Shown: positions 53,680 through 61,657 of the stretch, in pieces | Position numbering within the stretch: the stretch's first letter is position 1 | Layout: each line of letters starts with the position of its first letter | NCBI GenBank assembly: GCA_016185145.1 | Contig: JACPOB010000024.1 | Span: 1-64,000 of the forward strand | Direction: 5' to 3' | Source: Rhodospirillales bacterium | GTDB lineage: Bacteria > Pseudomonadota > Alphaproteobacteria > Reyranellales > Reyranellaceae | DNA length: 64,000 nucleotides | Position numbers and translations under genes: made by a program | Notes under the pieces: model-generated | Database searches by the model: none | What the model was told of the DNA's origin: nothing | The model's input: only the letters and a program-made list of their open reading frames with translations

Positions 53680-54189
53680 TTACGTGATTCGGCGCCGTGG
53701 CCGGGTGCCGCGCGCGCCAGCCGGGCGCTTGGCTCCATCGGTACCCGTGGCGCGGGCCGCTTTGGGCATAGTTGCCTTCCTCCCGGGTGTCGCCAAGGCT
53801 TCCAGCAACAGGCATTCGGGCACCGTCCTGCCTTCGCAGGAACGGACGAGGTCCGACAACACACGTTCCATCCGACGCAGGTCGGCGAGCTTTGCGCGCA
53901 CCTCCGCCAAGTGCGCGCCGGCAAGCTCTCGAACCTCATCGCAGGTATTCACCTTGCGATCGGCAAGGCCAAGCAGCCGTCGCACGGCATCGAGCTTGAA
54001 TCCGAGTTCCCGCGCCTGTCGGATGAATGACAGCCGCTCGACATCGGAGGCGTTGTACAGCCGGTATCCGCCTGCGGAGCGCTCCGGCTTCCGCAAGAGC
54101 CCTTCGGTCTCGTAATAGCGGATGGTTTCAGCCAGCACGCCCGAGCGCTTGGCCAGAGCGCCAATTGAGATCATCCCTGGAGTGGTCAT
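53680..54189 (-). CDS. merR: MerR-family regulator of the merT/GDCCVxC operon
   Basis: 169 residues. [23 protein letters not shown]. Sensor cysteines: [10 protein letters not shown] near 82 and CEGRTVPEC near 117-125. The Cys near 82 points to a divalent metal such as Hg(II). The tail (about 135-169) is Arg/Ala-rich and unlike other MerR proteins. It faces merT across operator 6 and is followed by ynfA. Confidence 0.88.
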   Translation of the reverse strand: MTTPGMISIGALAKRSGVLAETIRYYETEGLLRKPERSAGGYRLYNASDVERLSFIRQARELGFKLDAVRRLLGLADRKVNTCDEVRELAGAHLAEVRAKLADLRRMERVLSDLVRSCEGRTVPECLLLEALATPGRKATMPKAARATGTDGAKRPAGARGTRPRRRIT

Positions 54190-54213
54190 GGTTCGCCTTC
54201 ACTCCGCGCATAC

Positions 54214-54244
54214 TTGACCTTGTAGTTCCTACAAGGTCCAGGCT
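54214..54244. promoter_or_regulatory. MerR-type promoter/operator 6 (before merT)
   Basis: TTGACC overlaps CCTTGTAG-TTC-CTACAAGG, a perfect 8-bp-arm dyad, with CAGGCT after a 19-base spacer. It sits between the divergent merR and merT genes, the standard place for a shared operator. The -10 is poor. Confidence 0.75.
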
Positions 54245-54253
54245 CTTTCAACC

Positions 54254-54646
54254 ATGACTGATTTTCGCAACACACGCGCTTCGACGCCGCCGGCGGAAGC
54301 TGGACGCGATGCCGCCAAGACGACTTTGGCGACAGGCGCGCTTGTGGCGGCATTCGGCGTCGCATCGTGCTGCGCGCTGCCAGTCGCGCTTGCAGCGCTC
54401 GGCATCGGCTCGGCCGGCCTGTTTGCAATCGCAGCACTGGTCGGGCCCTATCAACTGCAAATCCTCGCCGGGGCGGTCATCTGCCTGCTCGGCGCAGCCG
54501 TGCTCATGTGGCGTCAGCGCCGCGCGCGGGCCTGCGGCACTGCAGGTACGCGCAGACGGCCGGTCCTCGACCGCATCACTCAGGTCGCCCTCGTCCTGGC
54601 GCTTGGGCTGCTGGTCCTCACCTTTTGGATGGAGCCGCCGCTATGA
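54254..54646 (+). CDS. merT: MerT-like mercuric transport protein
   Basis: 130 residues, three membrane segments. The first carries VASCCALPVALAALG with the vicinal Cys pair that accepts Hg(II). The second Cys pair of classical MerT in the cytoplasmic loop is reduced to one (RACGTAG). It shares ATGA with the next gene. Likely brings Hg(II) into the cell or hands it to the downstream GDCCVxC protein; no merA follows here. Confidence 0.8.
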   Translation: MTDFRNTRASTPPAEAGRDAAKTTLATGALVAAFGVASCCALPVALAALGIGSAGLFAIAALVGPYQLQILAGAVICLLGAAVLMWRQRRARACGTAGTRRRPVLDRITQVALVLALGLLVLTFWMEPPL

Positions 54647-55230
54647 CGCCGATCCTGGAGTCGACGCTGACTTGCCCGAACTGTGGCACGCAGGCGATCG
54701 AGACCATGCCAACGAATGCATGCCTCTACTTCTATACCTGCACCGGCTGTGGCAGCCGGCTCAAGCCCAAGCACGGGGATTGCTGTGTCTTCTGCTCCTA
54801 TGGATCGGTTCCCTGCCCGCCAATCCAGATGGGCGACGGAGACACGTGCTGTGCTCCAAAGCCGATAAGCGTGGTCCCGCAGGTTTGCTCGCTGCAACCG
54901 GACGCGTTCCACGAGCGGATGGCCGAAATCGCGACACTCATGCATGCCTTCGGCGGCGTCGCGGAGCGCACACCCGACGGCGTGGCACTGCGTTTCAAGG
55001 CGAGAGAAGGTTTGCGCGCCGCACTCGACGCGCTCGCGGAGAAGGAGCGCTCGTGCTGCGCGACCCTCAAGTTCACGATCACGGAAGAGGCCGGTTCGAT
55101 CTCGTTTCGGATCAGCGGTACGGAGTCCGATCGCAAGGCGATTGATGACTTGGCAACGCGTCTTGGCGTTGGACCACTTTCAGCCGAGCTGCGCGCCGGC
55201 GTCCATAGACCTTGTCCGAGCCGCTGTTGA
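54643..55230 (+). CDS. GDCCVxC-domain protein fused to a second Cys-rich metal domain
   Basis: 195 residues. The first ~80 contain a zinc-ribbon-like CPNCGTQ, then YTCTGCGS and GDCCVFCSYGSVPCPP, the GDCCVxC motif of small (sometimes seleno-) proteins found with mer genes. Normally that protein stops near residue 80. Here a second domain follows (85-185) with VCSLQPDAFHERMAEIATL and EKERSCCATLKFTI, a module I know as a separate or MerR-linked domain in mercury loci. The fusion carries ~16 cysteines. It probably binds Hg(II) delivered by MerT. Confidence 0.75.
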   Translation: MTPILESTLTCPNCGTQAIETMPTNACLYFYTCTGCGSRLKPKHGDCCVFCSYGSVPCPPIQMGDGDTCCAPKPISVVPQVCSLQPDAFHERMAEIATLMHAFGGVAERTPDGVALRFKAREGLRAALDALAEKERSCCATLKFTITEEAGSISFRISGTESDRKAIDDLATRLGVGPLSAELRAGVHRPCPSRC

Positions 55231-55490
55231 AATTCGCCTGATGGCAACAGCCGATGCCGGCCTTGTCCGGCGTAGGAGCCCAGAAGCCGACCACTGACGT
55301 GGTTGCCGGGAACGGCCGGCTGCCATTCCCGCCCGCGCTCGGCCGCGAGCGCCTTGAGCTGCTGCGCAAGACCGCGCGCGAGCGGACCGTGCTCGTGGTC
55401 ACCCATCCCGAAGACCTCGCCCGGCGTGATCCACATGCGTGACGGTCGGCTGTCGGCTTCGGCGCACAACGGGCACAACGGCTCGGCCGG
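55231..55490 (-). pseudogene. Coding-like remnant on the minus strand, uncertain
   Basis: A minus-strand frame reads MWITPGEVFGMGDHEHGPLA, then GLAQQLKALAAERGREWQ and VPGNHVSGRLLGSY before losing sense. The pattern is faintly like the C-terminal region of plasmid relaxase (DUF3363-type) proteins, but I am not sure. No intact gene is present between the GDCCVxC gene and the next merR. Confidence 0.3.
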
Positions 55491-55496
55491 AGACCC

Positions 55497-55528
55497 TTGA
55501 CTCCGTATCATGGTACGGGCGCTACATT
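55497..55528 (+). promoter_or_regulatory. Mercury-type merO promoter/operator
   Basis: TTGACT immediately followed by CCGTA-TCATGG-TACGG and, 19-20 bases after the -35, CTACAT/TACATT. This closely resembles the Tn501/Tn21 mer operator (TTGACTCCGTACATGAGTAC). It differs clearly from the CTGTAG-type operators elsewhere in the window. The merR it precedes reads in the same direction, so the regulator is first gene of its own operon. Confidence 0.8.
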
Positions 55529-55547
55529 GCTGCAGGAGGTTCGCCTT

Positions 55548-56003
55548 ATGACCACCTTGACGATCGGCACGGCAGCCCAGGCAGCCGGCGTGAACGTTGA
55601 GACGATCCGGTTCTACGAGCGGCGCGGATTGGTCGCGCAGCCGCCCAAACCCAAGGAAGGCTATCGCGAATATTCGCCGGCAACCATCTCGCGCATCCGC
55701 TTCATCCGCCGGGCCCAGGAGATCGGCTTCTCGCTGCGTGAGATCGAGGAGCTGCTCTCGCTGCGCGCCGATCCCCGAGCCGACTGCGGCGACGTGCGCG
55801 AGAAGGCACGAGCCAAGCTTGACGTCGTCGACCAGAAGATCGCCGAGCTCAAACGGGTGCGGGCGGCACTCAACGAGGTCATCTTGGCGTGCCCCGGCCG
55901 CGGCGCCCTGCGCGCCTGCTCGATCCTCGAGACACTCGAGCCGTCGCCAGGCCAGCCCGCCTCGCGAGGCACGACCCCTTCGCAGAAGAGAGGACACCCA
56001 TGA
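55548..56003 (+). CDS. merR: MerR regulator, Hg(II)-type cysteine triad
   Basis: 151 residues; AGGAGG nine bases before ATG 55548. HTH LTIGTAAQAAGVNVETIRFY. The three mercury ligands are recognisable: ADCGDV near 80, and CPGRGALRAC near 114-123 with the C-x8-C spacing of Tn501 MerR (C117/C126). Together with the merO-like site this predicts Hg(II) response. It heads a four-gene operon with a small HMA protein, a P1B-ATPase and a CcdA-like protein, not merTPA. Stop overlaps the next start (ATGA). Confidence 0.9.
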   Translation: MTTLTIGTAAQAAGVNVETIRFYERRGLVAQPPKPKEGYREYSPATISRIRFIRRAQEIGFSLREIEELLSLRADPRADCGDVREKARAKLDVVDQKIAELKRVRAALNEVILACPGRGALRACSILETLEPSPGQPASRGTTPSQKRGHP

Positions 56004-56215
56004 GGTCGGTGACATTCAAGATCGAAGGCATGCACTGCAATGCCTGCGCCAGCAGGATCAAGACGCTCGCCGAGAACCTGCCGGGTGTGCAGACGGTCAG
56101 CGTCTCCTTCGAACAGGCCAAGGCGCGCATCCTCTTCGACCCGCAGTCCGTCAGCGAAGAGCGTTTTGCGGCGCTGGTCAATGACGCCGGCTTTCGTGTC
56201 GTCGGACAGGAATAG
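56000..56215 (+). CDS. Soluble HMA-domain metallochaperone
   Basis: 71 residues: a single ferredoxin-like HMA domain, FKIEGMHCNACASRIKTLAE, without a signal peptide. The CxxC motif binds a soft metal ion. Lacking export signals it is CopZ-like, a cytosolic chaperone, not periplasmic MerP. Placed between merR and the ATPase, it probably delivers metal to that pump. Confidence 0.85.
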   Translation: MRSVTFKIEGMHCNACASRIKTLAENLPGVQTVSVSFEQAKARILFDPQSVSEERFAALVNDAGFRVVGQE

Positions 56216-56230
56216 TCAGTTTCGCATTCG

Positions 56231-58693
56231 ATGGTGCAAGCCATGACCACCGCTACTCTGGTTGAACCCTCATTCCAGCCCTGGCGCGAAGAACCGTCGA
56301 GCCGTCCGGATCGTCGCAAGATCCGCGCCCGCATCGGCGGCCTCCACTGTTCCCTGTGCACCGGCACGATCGAGAAGGCGCTCGGCCGCATGCCGGGCGT
56401 CGACAAGGTGGCGGTGAGTCTCACGCACGAGCAAGCGTTGGTCGAATACGATCCGACCATCGCTCGTCCCGAACACCTGCTGCAGACCTTGCGGGACATC
56501 GGCTACACCATCTCCGATCCGCGCAAGCTCCGGGCATTCGAGGAAGAAGAACGAGACCTCGTTGTCGAGGCGCGACGGTTCGTGCTGGCCGTCTTTCTGA
56601 GCGTCGCCTCCATCCCGATCATTGCCGACCCGACGGTCGGCTGGATCGGCTTCCTGCCGGCACTGGTCTGCGTGAGCCTCGGCGCGTTCGTGTTCCTGGT
56701 CCTTCGATCGACGGGCTTGTGGGTCGCCGTCGGCGCCGCGACCGGCCTAACTGCGATGGCGCTCTCGCTGCTCTATCTCAATTTGGCAGGGCATCTGACG
56801 CGTGCCGCACCGTGGATGACGGCGGCGCTTGCCTTCGCCCTGGTCTTCGGCGTCGGCCGTCACATCCTGCATATGGCCTTCCAGGCGCTTCGGCGCGGCA
56901 TCCTCAACCAGCATGTGCTGCTGGAAATCGGCGCCTTCGCCGGCATCGCCGGCGGCATCATCGGACTGGTGCTCGATCGCCCCGACTATCCGACCGCGGC
57001 CTTCTTCGCCGTCTCGGTGATGGTCGGCACCTATCACATCTTCTCGGAGTGGCTGTCGCTGATCGTCAAGACGCGCAGCTCGCAGGCGGTGAAGCGGCTG
57101 CTCGACCTGCGCCCCGAAACCGCTCGTGTCGTGCGCGACGGACAGGAACGGGAGGTGCCGATCGAGGAGGTGCGGGTCGGCGACCACGTCAGGGTCCGGC
57201 CGGGCGAGCGCATTCCAACCGACGGCGTCGTCGTCAGCGGCCATTCGAGCGTCGACCAGTCGCTGGTGACCGGCGAGGCCGTGCCGGTCGAAAAACGTGA
57301 GGGCGATCCGGTGATCGGCGGATCGATCAACGGCACGGGCACGCTGCTGGTGAACACGAGCGCAGTCGGCGAAGGTAGCTTCCTTCAGCAGGTGATCCGG
57401 CATGTCGAGGATGCGCGGGCGCTCAAGCCCGGCATTCTTCATCTCGTCGATCGAGTGCTACGCATCTATACGCCGACCGTGCTGGCCGTGGCCGCACTGG
57501 CCTTCGTCGGCTGGCTCGCGGGCTCATGGCTCGGCACCGGGCAAGCGGACGTCGGACGCGCCGTCTTTGCCGGCCTGAGCGTGCTGGTAATGGGCTACCC
57601 CTGCGCGGTCGGCATCTCGGCGCCATTGTCGATCGTGCGCGGCGCCGGACAGGCAGCGGAGCGAGGGATTCTGATGCGCACCGGCGAGGCCTTCCAGGGC
57701 TTCCGCCTGGTGAAGAAGATCGTCCTCGACAAAACCGGCACCCTGACCGAGGGCCGCCCGACCGTTCGAGAAGTCGAAGCAACGACCGGAAGCGAAGACG
57801 AGCTGCTGGCCATCGCCGCCGCCGCGGAGGCCTCGTCGGAGCATCCGCTGGCCCAGGCCATCGTCAAGGCCGCGTTCGAGCGCGGCATCACGCCGCCCGA
57901 GGTCGCATCGTTCCAGGCGGTCCCTGGTCAGGGCGTCGTCGCTGAGATCGGTGCTGAGGAGGTCGTGGTCGGAAACCCTCGCTTCCTCGCCGATCGGGGG
58001 ATCGACCTGGCTGCGGTGCTGCAGCGCGTCGAAGCTCTCGAAGCGGCGGGACGGACAGTAATCGCCGTGGCGAAGGAAGGACGCCTGTTGGGGATCGTGG
58101 CCCTGGGTGACGCTCTACGGCCGGATGCGCGCCCTGCGGTCGCCACGCTGCGTGAGGCCGGCCTCGAAACGATTCTCGTCACCGGCGACAACGAGCGGGC
58201 CGCTCGACGTGTCGGCCACGACCTCGGCATCGACGAGGTTCGCGCCGGCGTGCTGCCGCAGCACAAGGCGGAAATCGTGCGCGGTCTGCAAGCCGGCGCG
58301 CGTGTGGCGATGGTCGGCGACGGCATCAACGATGCGCCCGCCCTGATGCAGGCCGACATCGGCATCGCCATGGGTGGCGGCACGGACATTGCGTTGGAGT
58401 CGGCGGACATCATCATCCTGTCGAACCGGCTGGGAGCGCTCCCCGAGGCGCGGGAGATCAGCCGCCGCAGCTACGCCAAGATGGTGCAGAACGTCGTCCT
58501 GGCCTTCGCCTTCAATGGCGCCGGCATCCCGCTCGCCGCCACCGGTCTCATTCACCCGGTCTGGGCGATGGTGGCGATGGCGGTGAGCGTGACGGCGATC
58601 TTCATCAATTCGTTGTGGGGCACTCCTCGGCTGTTCTTCGATGCCATCCGGAGCGTCGGGCGGCCGATCGTACCGGAGCTGGAGAAGGCGTAA
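56231..58693 (+). CDS. P1B-ATPase with YPC in place of CPC
   Basis: 820 residues (ATG 56231, or 56243). An N-terminal HMA domain has [16 protein letters not shown] near 38-53. Phosphorylation site [13 protein letters not shown] and hinge [11 protein letters not shown] are normal. The transmembrane metal site is not: it reads [13 protein letters not shown], so the first Cys of CPC is Tyr. Helix 7 keeps [12 protein letters not shown] (compare YN in CopA) and helix 8 [14 protein letters not shown]. This suggests a changed coordination and a metal other than ordinary Cu(I) or Zn(II); under an Hg-type MerR, Hg(II) or Au are candidates. Confidence 0.9.
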   Translation: MVQAMTTATLVEPSFQPWREEPSSRPDRRKIRARIGGLHCSLCTGTIEKALGRMPGVDKVAVSLTHEQALVEYDPTIARPEHLLQTLRDIGYTISDPRKLRAFEEEERDLVVEARRFVLAVFLSVASIPIIADPTVGWIGFLPALVCVSLGAFVFLVLRSTGLWVAVGAATGLTAMALSLLYLNLAGHLTRAAPWMTAALAFALVFGVGRHILHMAFQALRRGILNQHVLLEIGAFAGIAGGIIGLVLDRPDYPTAAFFAVSVMVGTYHIFSEWLSLIVKTRSSQAVKRLLDLRPETARVVRDGQEREVPIEEVRVGDHVRVRPGERIPTDGVVVSGHSSVDQSLVTGEAVPVEKREGDPVIGGSINGTGTLLVNTSAVGEGSFLQQVIRHVEDARALKPGILHLVDRVLRIYTPTVLAVAALAFVGWLAGSWLGTGQADVGRAVFAGLSVLVMGYPCAVGISAPLSIVRGAGQAAERGILMRTGEAFQGFRLVKKIVLDKTGTLTEGRPTVREVEATTGSEDELLAIAAAAEASSEHPLAQAIVKAAFERGITPPEVASFQAVPGQGVVAEIGAEEVVVGNPRFLADRGIDLAAVLQRVEALEAAGRTVIAVAKEGRLLGIVALGDALRPDARPAVATLREAGLETILVTGDNERAARRVGHDLGIDEVRAGVLPQHKAEIVRGLQAGARVAMVGDGINDAPALMQADIGIAMGGGTDIALESADIIILSNRLGALPEAREISRRSYAKMVQNVVLAFAFNGAGIPLAATGLIHPVWAMVAMAVSVTAIFINSLWGTPRLFFDAIRSVGRPIVPELEKA

Positions 58694-58717
58694 CGTGCGC
58701 ATTGCTCGACCGCCGTC

Positions 58718-59443
58718 ATGACCGACCTCGAGCCGCTCCTGCAAGGCGTGACGGAACTCACACCGGTGGCTGTCGGGCTGGTGGCGCTGGCCGGGCTGAT
58801 CGTCGGCATCGCGCCCAGTTCCTTTCCGCTGCTGTCGGTCGCCGCCGGACTGGCGGCCGGACGCGGCACGGCGGCTCCCCTGGCGCCGCGTATCGAGGGA
58901 TTGTGGCTTGCCGCGGGATTTGCACTGGGCATTGCATTCGTCGACGCCGTGCTGGGCGCCCTCTTCGGCCTGGCCGGCTTTGCCGTGCTGCGTGTCCTGG
59001 TGCAGTTCCTCGCTGTCGCCTATGGCCTGATCGGGATCGTTCTCGTGGTGAGCGGCCTCGCCCTGCTGCGCATCATCCACATCACGATCCCGGTGCTCAC
59101 GCCGTCGCCGCGGCCGACCCGCAGCTTCGCCGGAAGCTTTGTGTTGGGCCTTCCGTTCGGCCTGTCGACCTGCCCGGCCTGCACGCCATTGCTGCTGCCG
59201 GTCGTCGCAGCGGCCGCCACGACGGCCGATCCCGTCATGGGGGCGGTGCTCATGTTCACGTTCGGCTTGGCACGCGGCGTTCCGATCGTCGCGGCCGGCA
59301 CGGCCGCCGGACTCTTCACCCGTCTGCGGCGCACCCATGCGTTCGTCCGTTGGGTCGAGCGCGCTGGCGGCGTGCTCCTGCTCGGAGCGGCGTTGTTCTT
59401 CCTCTATCAGGCAGCCTTCTATGCCGGCTGGCTGTCACCATAG
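58718..59443 (+). CDS. CcdA/DsbD-like membrane electron-transfer protein
   Basis: 241 residues, six to seven membrane segments. The motif GLPFGLSTCPACTPLLLPV is the helix-based Cys pair of the CcdA family (normally one Cys in each of two helices); the other expected site, GIAPSSFPLL, has no Cys. CcdA-type proteins carry reducing power across the membrane. It follows the ATPase by 24 bases and ends the merR operon. A role in keeping the metal or its thiol ligands reduced is inferred. Confidence 0.78.
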   Translation: MTDLEPLLQGVTELTPVAVGLVALAGLIVGIAPSSFPLLSVAAGLAAGRGTAAPLAPRIEGLWLAAGFALGIAFVDAVLGALFGLAGFAVLRVLVQFLAVAYGLIGIVLVVSGLALLRIIHITIPVLTPSPRPTRSFAGSFVLGLPFGLSTCPACTPLLLPVVAAAATTADPVMGAVLMFTFGLARGVPIVAAGTAAGLFTRLRRTHAFVRWVERAGGVLLLGAALFFLYQAAFYAGWLSP

Positions 59444-59554
59444 GTGCTTGTCGGTGAGCATGGTGGTGACTGAAGTAAATTGAACGCCGCCGACAGAAGT
59501 CGGCCACGAGCCAATGAGAAGCACTCGATCGGCTTGCCACCGCGGCGGAGAAAA

Positions 59555-59580
59555 AGCCGCCGGTGATCGGCGGCTCTTTC
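59555..59580. terminator. Bidirectional intrinsic terminator
   Basis: AGCCGCCG-GTGAT-CGGCGGCT, an 8-bp perfect stem, is preceded by AAAAA and followed by CTTTC. It can end rightward transcription of the merR-HMA-ATPase-CcdA operon. Confidence 0.75.
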
Positions 59581-59699
59581 GCGTTGGTTGCGGGCGCGGC
59601 TACCGACCGGCGTTCTAGTGCTCAAAGCAATAGATTCGCAGCAGCAACAAGCGCTATGGTTGTCTCGGGAGCGGGGCTGCAATCAAAGGAAGCCAATTC

Positions 59700-60155
59700 A
59701 TGGCGAAGTCACACAACGTAGATGTTCACGTCGGCACGCGCATGCGTCAGCGACGTACGCTGCTAGCGATGAGTCAATCAAAGCTCGGCGATGCCGTCGG
59801 GCTAACGTTCCAGCAAATCCAGAAGTACGAGCGCGGCTCCAACCGCATCGGCTCGAGCCGGCTCTACGAGTTCGCCAAGGTGCTTGATGTGCCGGTGTCC
59901 TACTTCTTCGACGAGATGCCCTCCAACGCCCTGTCGGGCCGCCCGATGTCGGGCCGCGGCCGCAAGCCCTTCGGCGAGGCCGGCACGCCGTTCGAGCAGG
60001 AAAAGGACCCCCTGATCAAGCGCGAGACCCTCGAACTTGTGCGCGCCTACTACAAGATTCGCGAGGGCCGCGTGCGCAAGCGCATCTTCGAGATGGTCAA
60101 GGCTGTGGGCGCCGCCAGCCATGCCGAGGTGCTAGGCGGCCGCAAGAAGCGATAG
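59700..60155 (+). CDS. XRE-family regulator
   Basis: 151 residues; AAAGGA precedes ATG 59700. The HTH at about 13-65 reads RQRRTLLAMSQSKLGDAVGL, then TFQQIQKYERGSNRIGSSRL, followed by LDVPVSYFFDEMP. Alphaproteobacteria have many paralogues of this exact layout. The C-terminal half (KRETLELVRAYYKIREGRVR) is a helical extension. Role unknown; it is a single gene between two mer modules, probably carried along with them. Confidence 0.85.
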   Translation: MAKSHNVDVHVGTRMRQRRTLLAMSQSKLGDAVGLTFQQIQKYERGSNRIGSSRLYEFAKVLDVPVSYFFDEMPSNALSGRPMSGRGRKPFGEAGTPFEQEKDPLIKRETLELVRAYYKIREGRVRKRIFEMVKAVGAASHAEVLGGRKKR

Positions 60156-60206
60156 CTCCAGCACATTGCCAGCTTGCCGGCGCGGGCATGGAACCCAGCG
60201 CGTAGC

Positions 60207-60222
60207 AAGCATGGCCATGCTT
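60207..60222. terminator. Palindrome downstream of the XRE gene
   Basis: AAGCATGGCCATGCTT is a perfect 16-bp palindrome 52 bases after the XRE stop. No T-run follows, so it may be a weak hairpin or a protein-binding site, not a classical terminator. Confidence 0.35.
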
Positions 60223-60305
60223 GGGGCGCAATGTACGCAGGTCCGACCTCGAATGATGGAAGGCGAGCGTCAAGCCATGCTTAATGAGCACTGGTGCACT
60301 TGGTA

Positions 60306-60329
60306 GGTTCAAATCCCGCCCCGCAACCA
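60306..60329 (+). other. tRNA 3'-end-like sequence (possible attachment-site relic)
   Basis: GGTTCAAATCCCGCC then CCGCAACCA looks like a T-arm plus acceptor ending in CCA. The T-loop TTCAAATC is canonical, but the stem has a mismatch, the acceptor is one base short, and no upstream tRNA body can be folded. Such 3' fragments are left by elements that integrate into tRNA genes. Confidence 0.4.
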
Positions 60330-60373
60330 ATTGCCATGCGCAAAGTGCATCACGTGCTGCACGTCAAGAGGCC

Positions 60374-60823
60374 TTAGCGTTGCGCGCGTGCGGGTGAGCT
60401 TCGACTTTGAACCGGCGGCATCTTGAAGAGTGCATCGATCACCGGGCATTCGGGGCTCTGATCGCGACTGCAGCCTGCGGCCATGTCCAACATCACGCGC
60501 TCCAATTTCTTGAGATCCGCGATCTTTTGCCGGATGTCTTTGAGGTGCTCGATCGTGAGCGCGTGCACCTGCGCGCAAGTGTAAGCATGTCCATCGACCA
60601 GATGCAGCAGGCCGCGTAGCTCATCGAGGGCAAAGCCGAGTTCGCGGCCGCGACGCACGAAGTGCAGTCTCTTCACATGTTCCGGACCGTAGGTGCGGTA
60701 GCCTCCCGCGCTCCGTCCGGGTTTCGGCATGACGCCGATCTTCTCGTAATACCTGATCGTTTCGATGTTCACGCCGCTCCTTTGCGACAGCGATCCAATG
60801 GACAGGACTTCCGCGACTTTCAT
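60374..60823 (-). CDS. merR: MerR regulator of the merTPAB operon
   Basis: 149 residues from ATG 60823 (the frame extends to 60889, across the operator, but is unlikely to be used). HTH LSIGSLSQRSGVNIETIRYY. Cysteines: HAYTCAQVHAL near 80 and CSRDQSPEC near 115-123. Divergent to merT with operator 7 between. It should repress and, with Hg(II), activate merTPAB. Spacing between the last two Cys is x7, like CueR, while the first Cys is the divalent-metal marker. Confidence 0.9.
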   Translation of the reverse strand: MKVAEVLSIGSLSQRSGVNIETIRYYEKIGVMPKPGRSAGGYRTYGPEHVKRLHFVRRGRELGFALDELRGLLHLVDGHAYTCAQVHALTIEHLKDIRQKIADLKKLERVMLDMAAGCSRDQSPECPVIDALFKMPPVQSRSSPARAQR

Positions 60824-60856
60824 GGTCGCCTCACGGTTTTGTGCGAAGTTCCCACT

Positions 60857-60887
60857 TGAGCCTGTAGTGGCTACAGACCCTACGTTC
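60857..60887. promoter_or_regulatory. MerR-type promoter/operator 7 (before merTPAB)
   Basis: TTGAGC, then CCTGTAG-TGG-CTACAGA in a 19-base spacer, then TACGTT. The dyad arms CTGTAG/CTACAG are perfect and identical to operator 5. merT begins 30 bases on. Confidence 0.8.
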
Positions 60888-60916
60888 ACAGGTAGTCGGT
60901 ACAGGGCAAGAGTTCA

Positions 60917-61333
60917 ATGACCATCCAAGTCCAACGGCAGGCAATGAAACGCGCCGGTCCGCTATCGCGCTCAAGATTCGGCGACAAGGCAACGCTCTTG
61001 TCGGTTGGCGGCATCCTGGCAGGGCTCGGGGCGGCGACCTGCTGCGTCGTGCCGTTTGCGCTGTTCTTCGCCGGCGTCAGCGGCGCTTGGATCGGCAACC
61101 TCACGGCCCTCAAGCCTTATCAGCCTCTGTTTGTCACTCTTGCGGCCGGCTGTCTCGCCGCAGGTTTCTATTTCGTCTATCGCAGGCCCAAGGCCAGCGA
61201 ATGCACGGCGGACTCGTACTGCGCTCAGCCATCGTCTCGCCGACTGACCAAGATCGGGCTGTGGATCGCGACTCTCGTTGTCGTCATCGCGATTGGCTTT
61301 CCCTATGCGGCTCGCTTCCTTCTCGATAGCTAA
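60917..61333 (+). CDS. merT: MerT mercuric transport protein
   Basis: 138 residues, three membrane segments. Cys pair ATCCVVPFALFFAG in helix 1 and a second pair CTADSYC in the cytoplasmic loop, both as expected for MerT. It receives Hg(II) from MerP and brings it into the cytoplasm for reduction. First gene of the operon. Confidence 0.92.
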   Translation: MTIQVQRQAMKRAGPLSRSRFGDKATLLSVGGILAGLGAATCCVVPFALFFAGVSGAWIGNLTALKPYQPLFVTLAAGCLAAGFYFVYRRPKASECTADSYCAQPSSRRLTKIGLWIATLVVVIAIGFPYAARFLLDS

Positions 61334-61352
61334 TCGATCACGGAGACCATCC

Positions 61353-61640
61353 ATGAAGACCCTGCCACTTGCCGTGCTCGCCGCGACTCTGCTGTCGGCC
61401 AATACGGCCGCAGCTGCCGAGCGAACCGTCACGCTTAACGTCGCCAATGCCACCTGCGAACTCTGCGGGCCGATCGTCAAGCGTGCCCTCAATCGCGTGC
61501 CCGGCGTGCTCGACGTCCAAATCACCGAAAAGGACGAGTCAGCCCTTGCCAAGGTACGTTTCGACGACAGCCGCGCCGATACGGCGGCTCTCATCGCGGC
61601 GACCACCGAAGCGGGTTATCCTTCACGCGTCGAACAGTAA
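61353..61640 (+). CDS. merP: MerP periplasmic mercury-binding protein
   Basis: 95 residues from ATG 61353. Signal peptide ending about NTAAAAER, then one HMA domain with NATCELCGPIVKRAL. The CxxC pair captures Hg(II) in the periplasm and passes it to MerT. 19 bases after merT. Confidence 0.92.
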   Translation: MKTLPLAVLAATLLSANTAAAAERTVTLNVANATCELCGPIVKRALNRVPGVLDVQITEKDESALAKVRFDDSRADTAALIAATTEAGYPSRVEQ

Positions 61641-61657
61641 CTGAGAAGGACGGCACT

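Noticed and set aside
54798-56015. Minus-strand 405-codon frame across the GDCCVxC and merR genes
   Set aside because: Mostly antisense shadow; only the middle (55231-55490) has coding-like sense, listed separately at low confidence.
60240-60329. Complete tRNA gene
   Set aside because: Only the T-arm and CCA end resemble a tRNA; no D-arm, anticodon arm or matching 5' acceptor can be found upstream.
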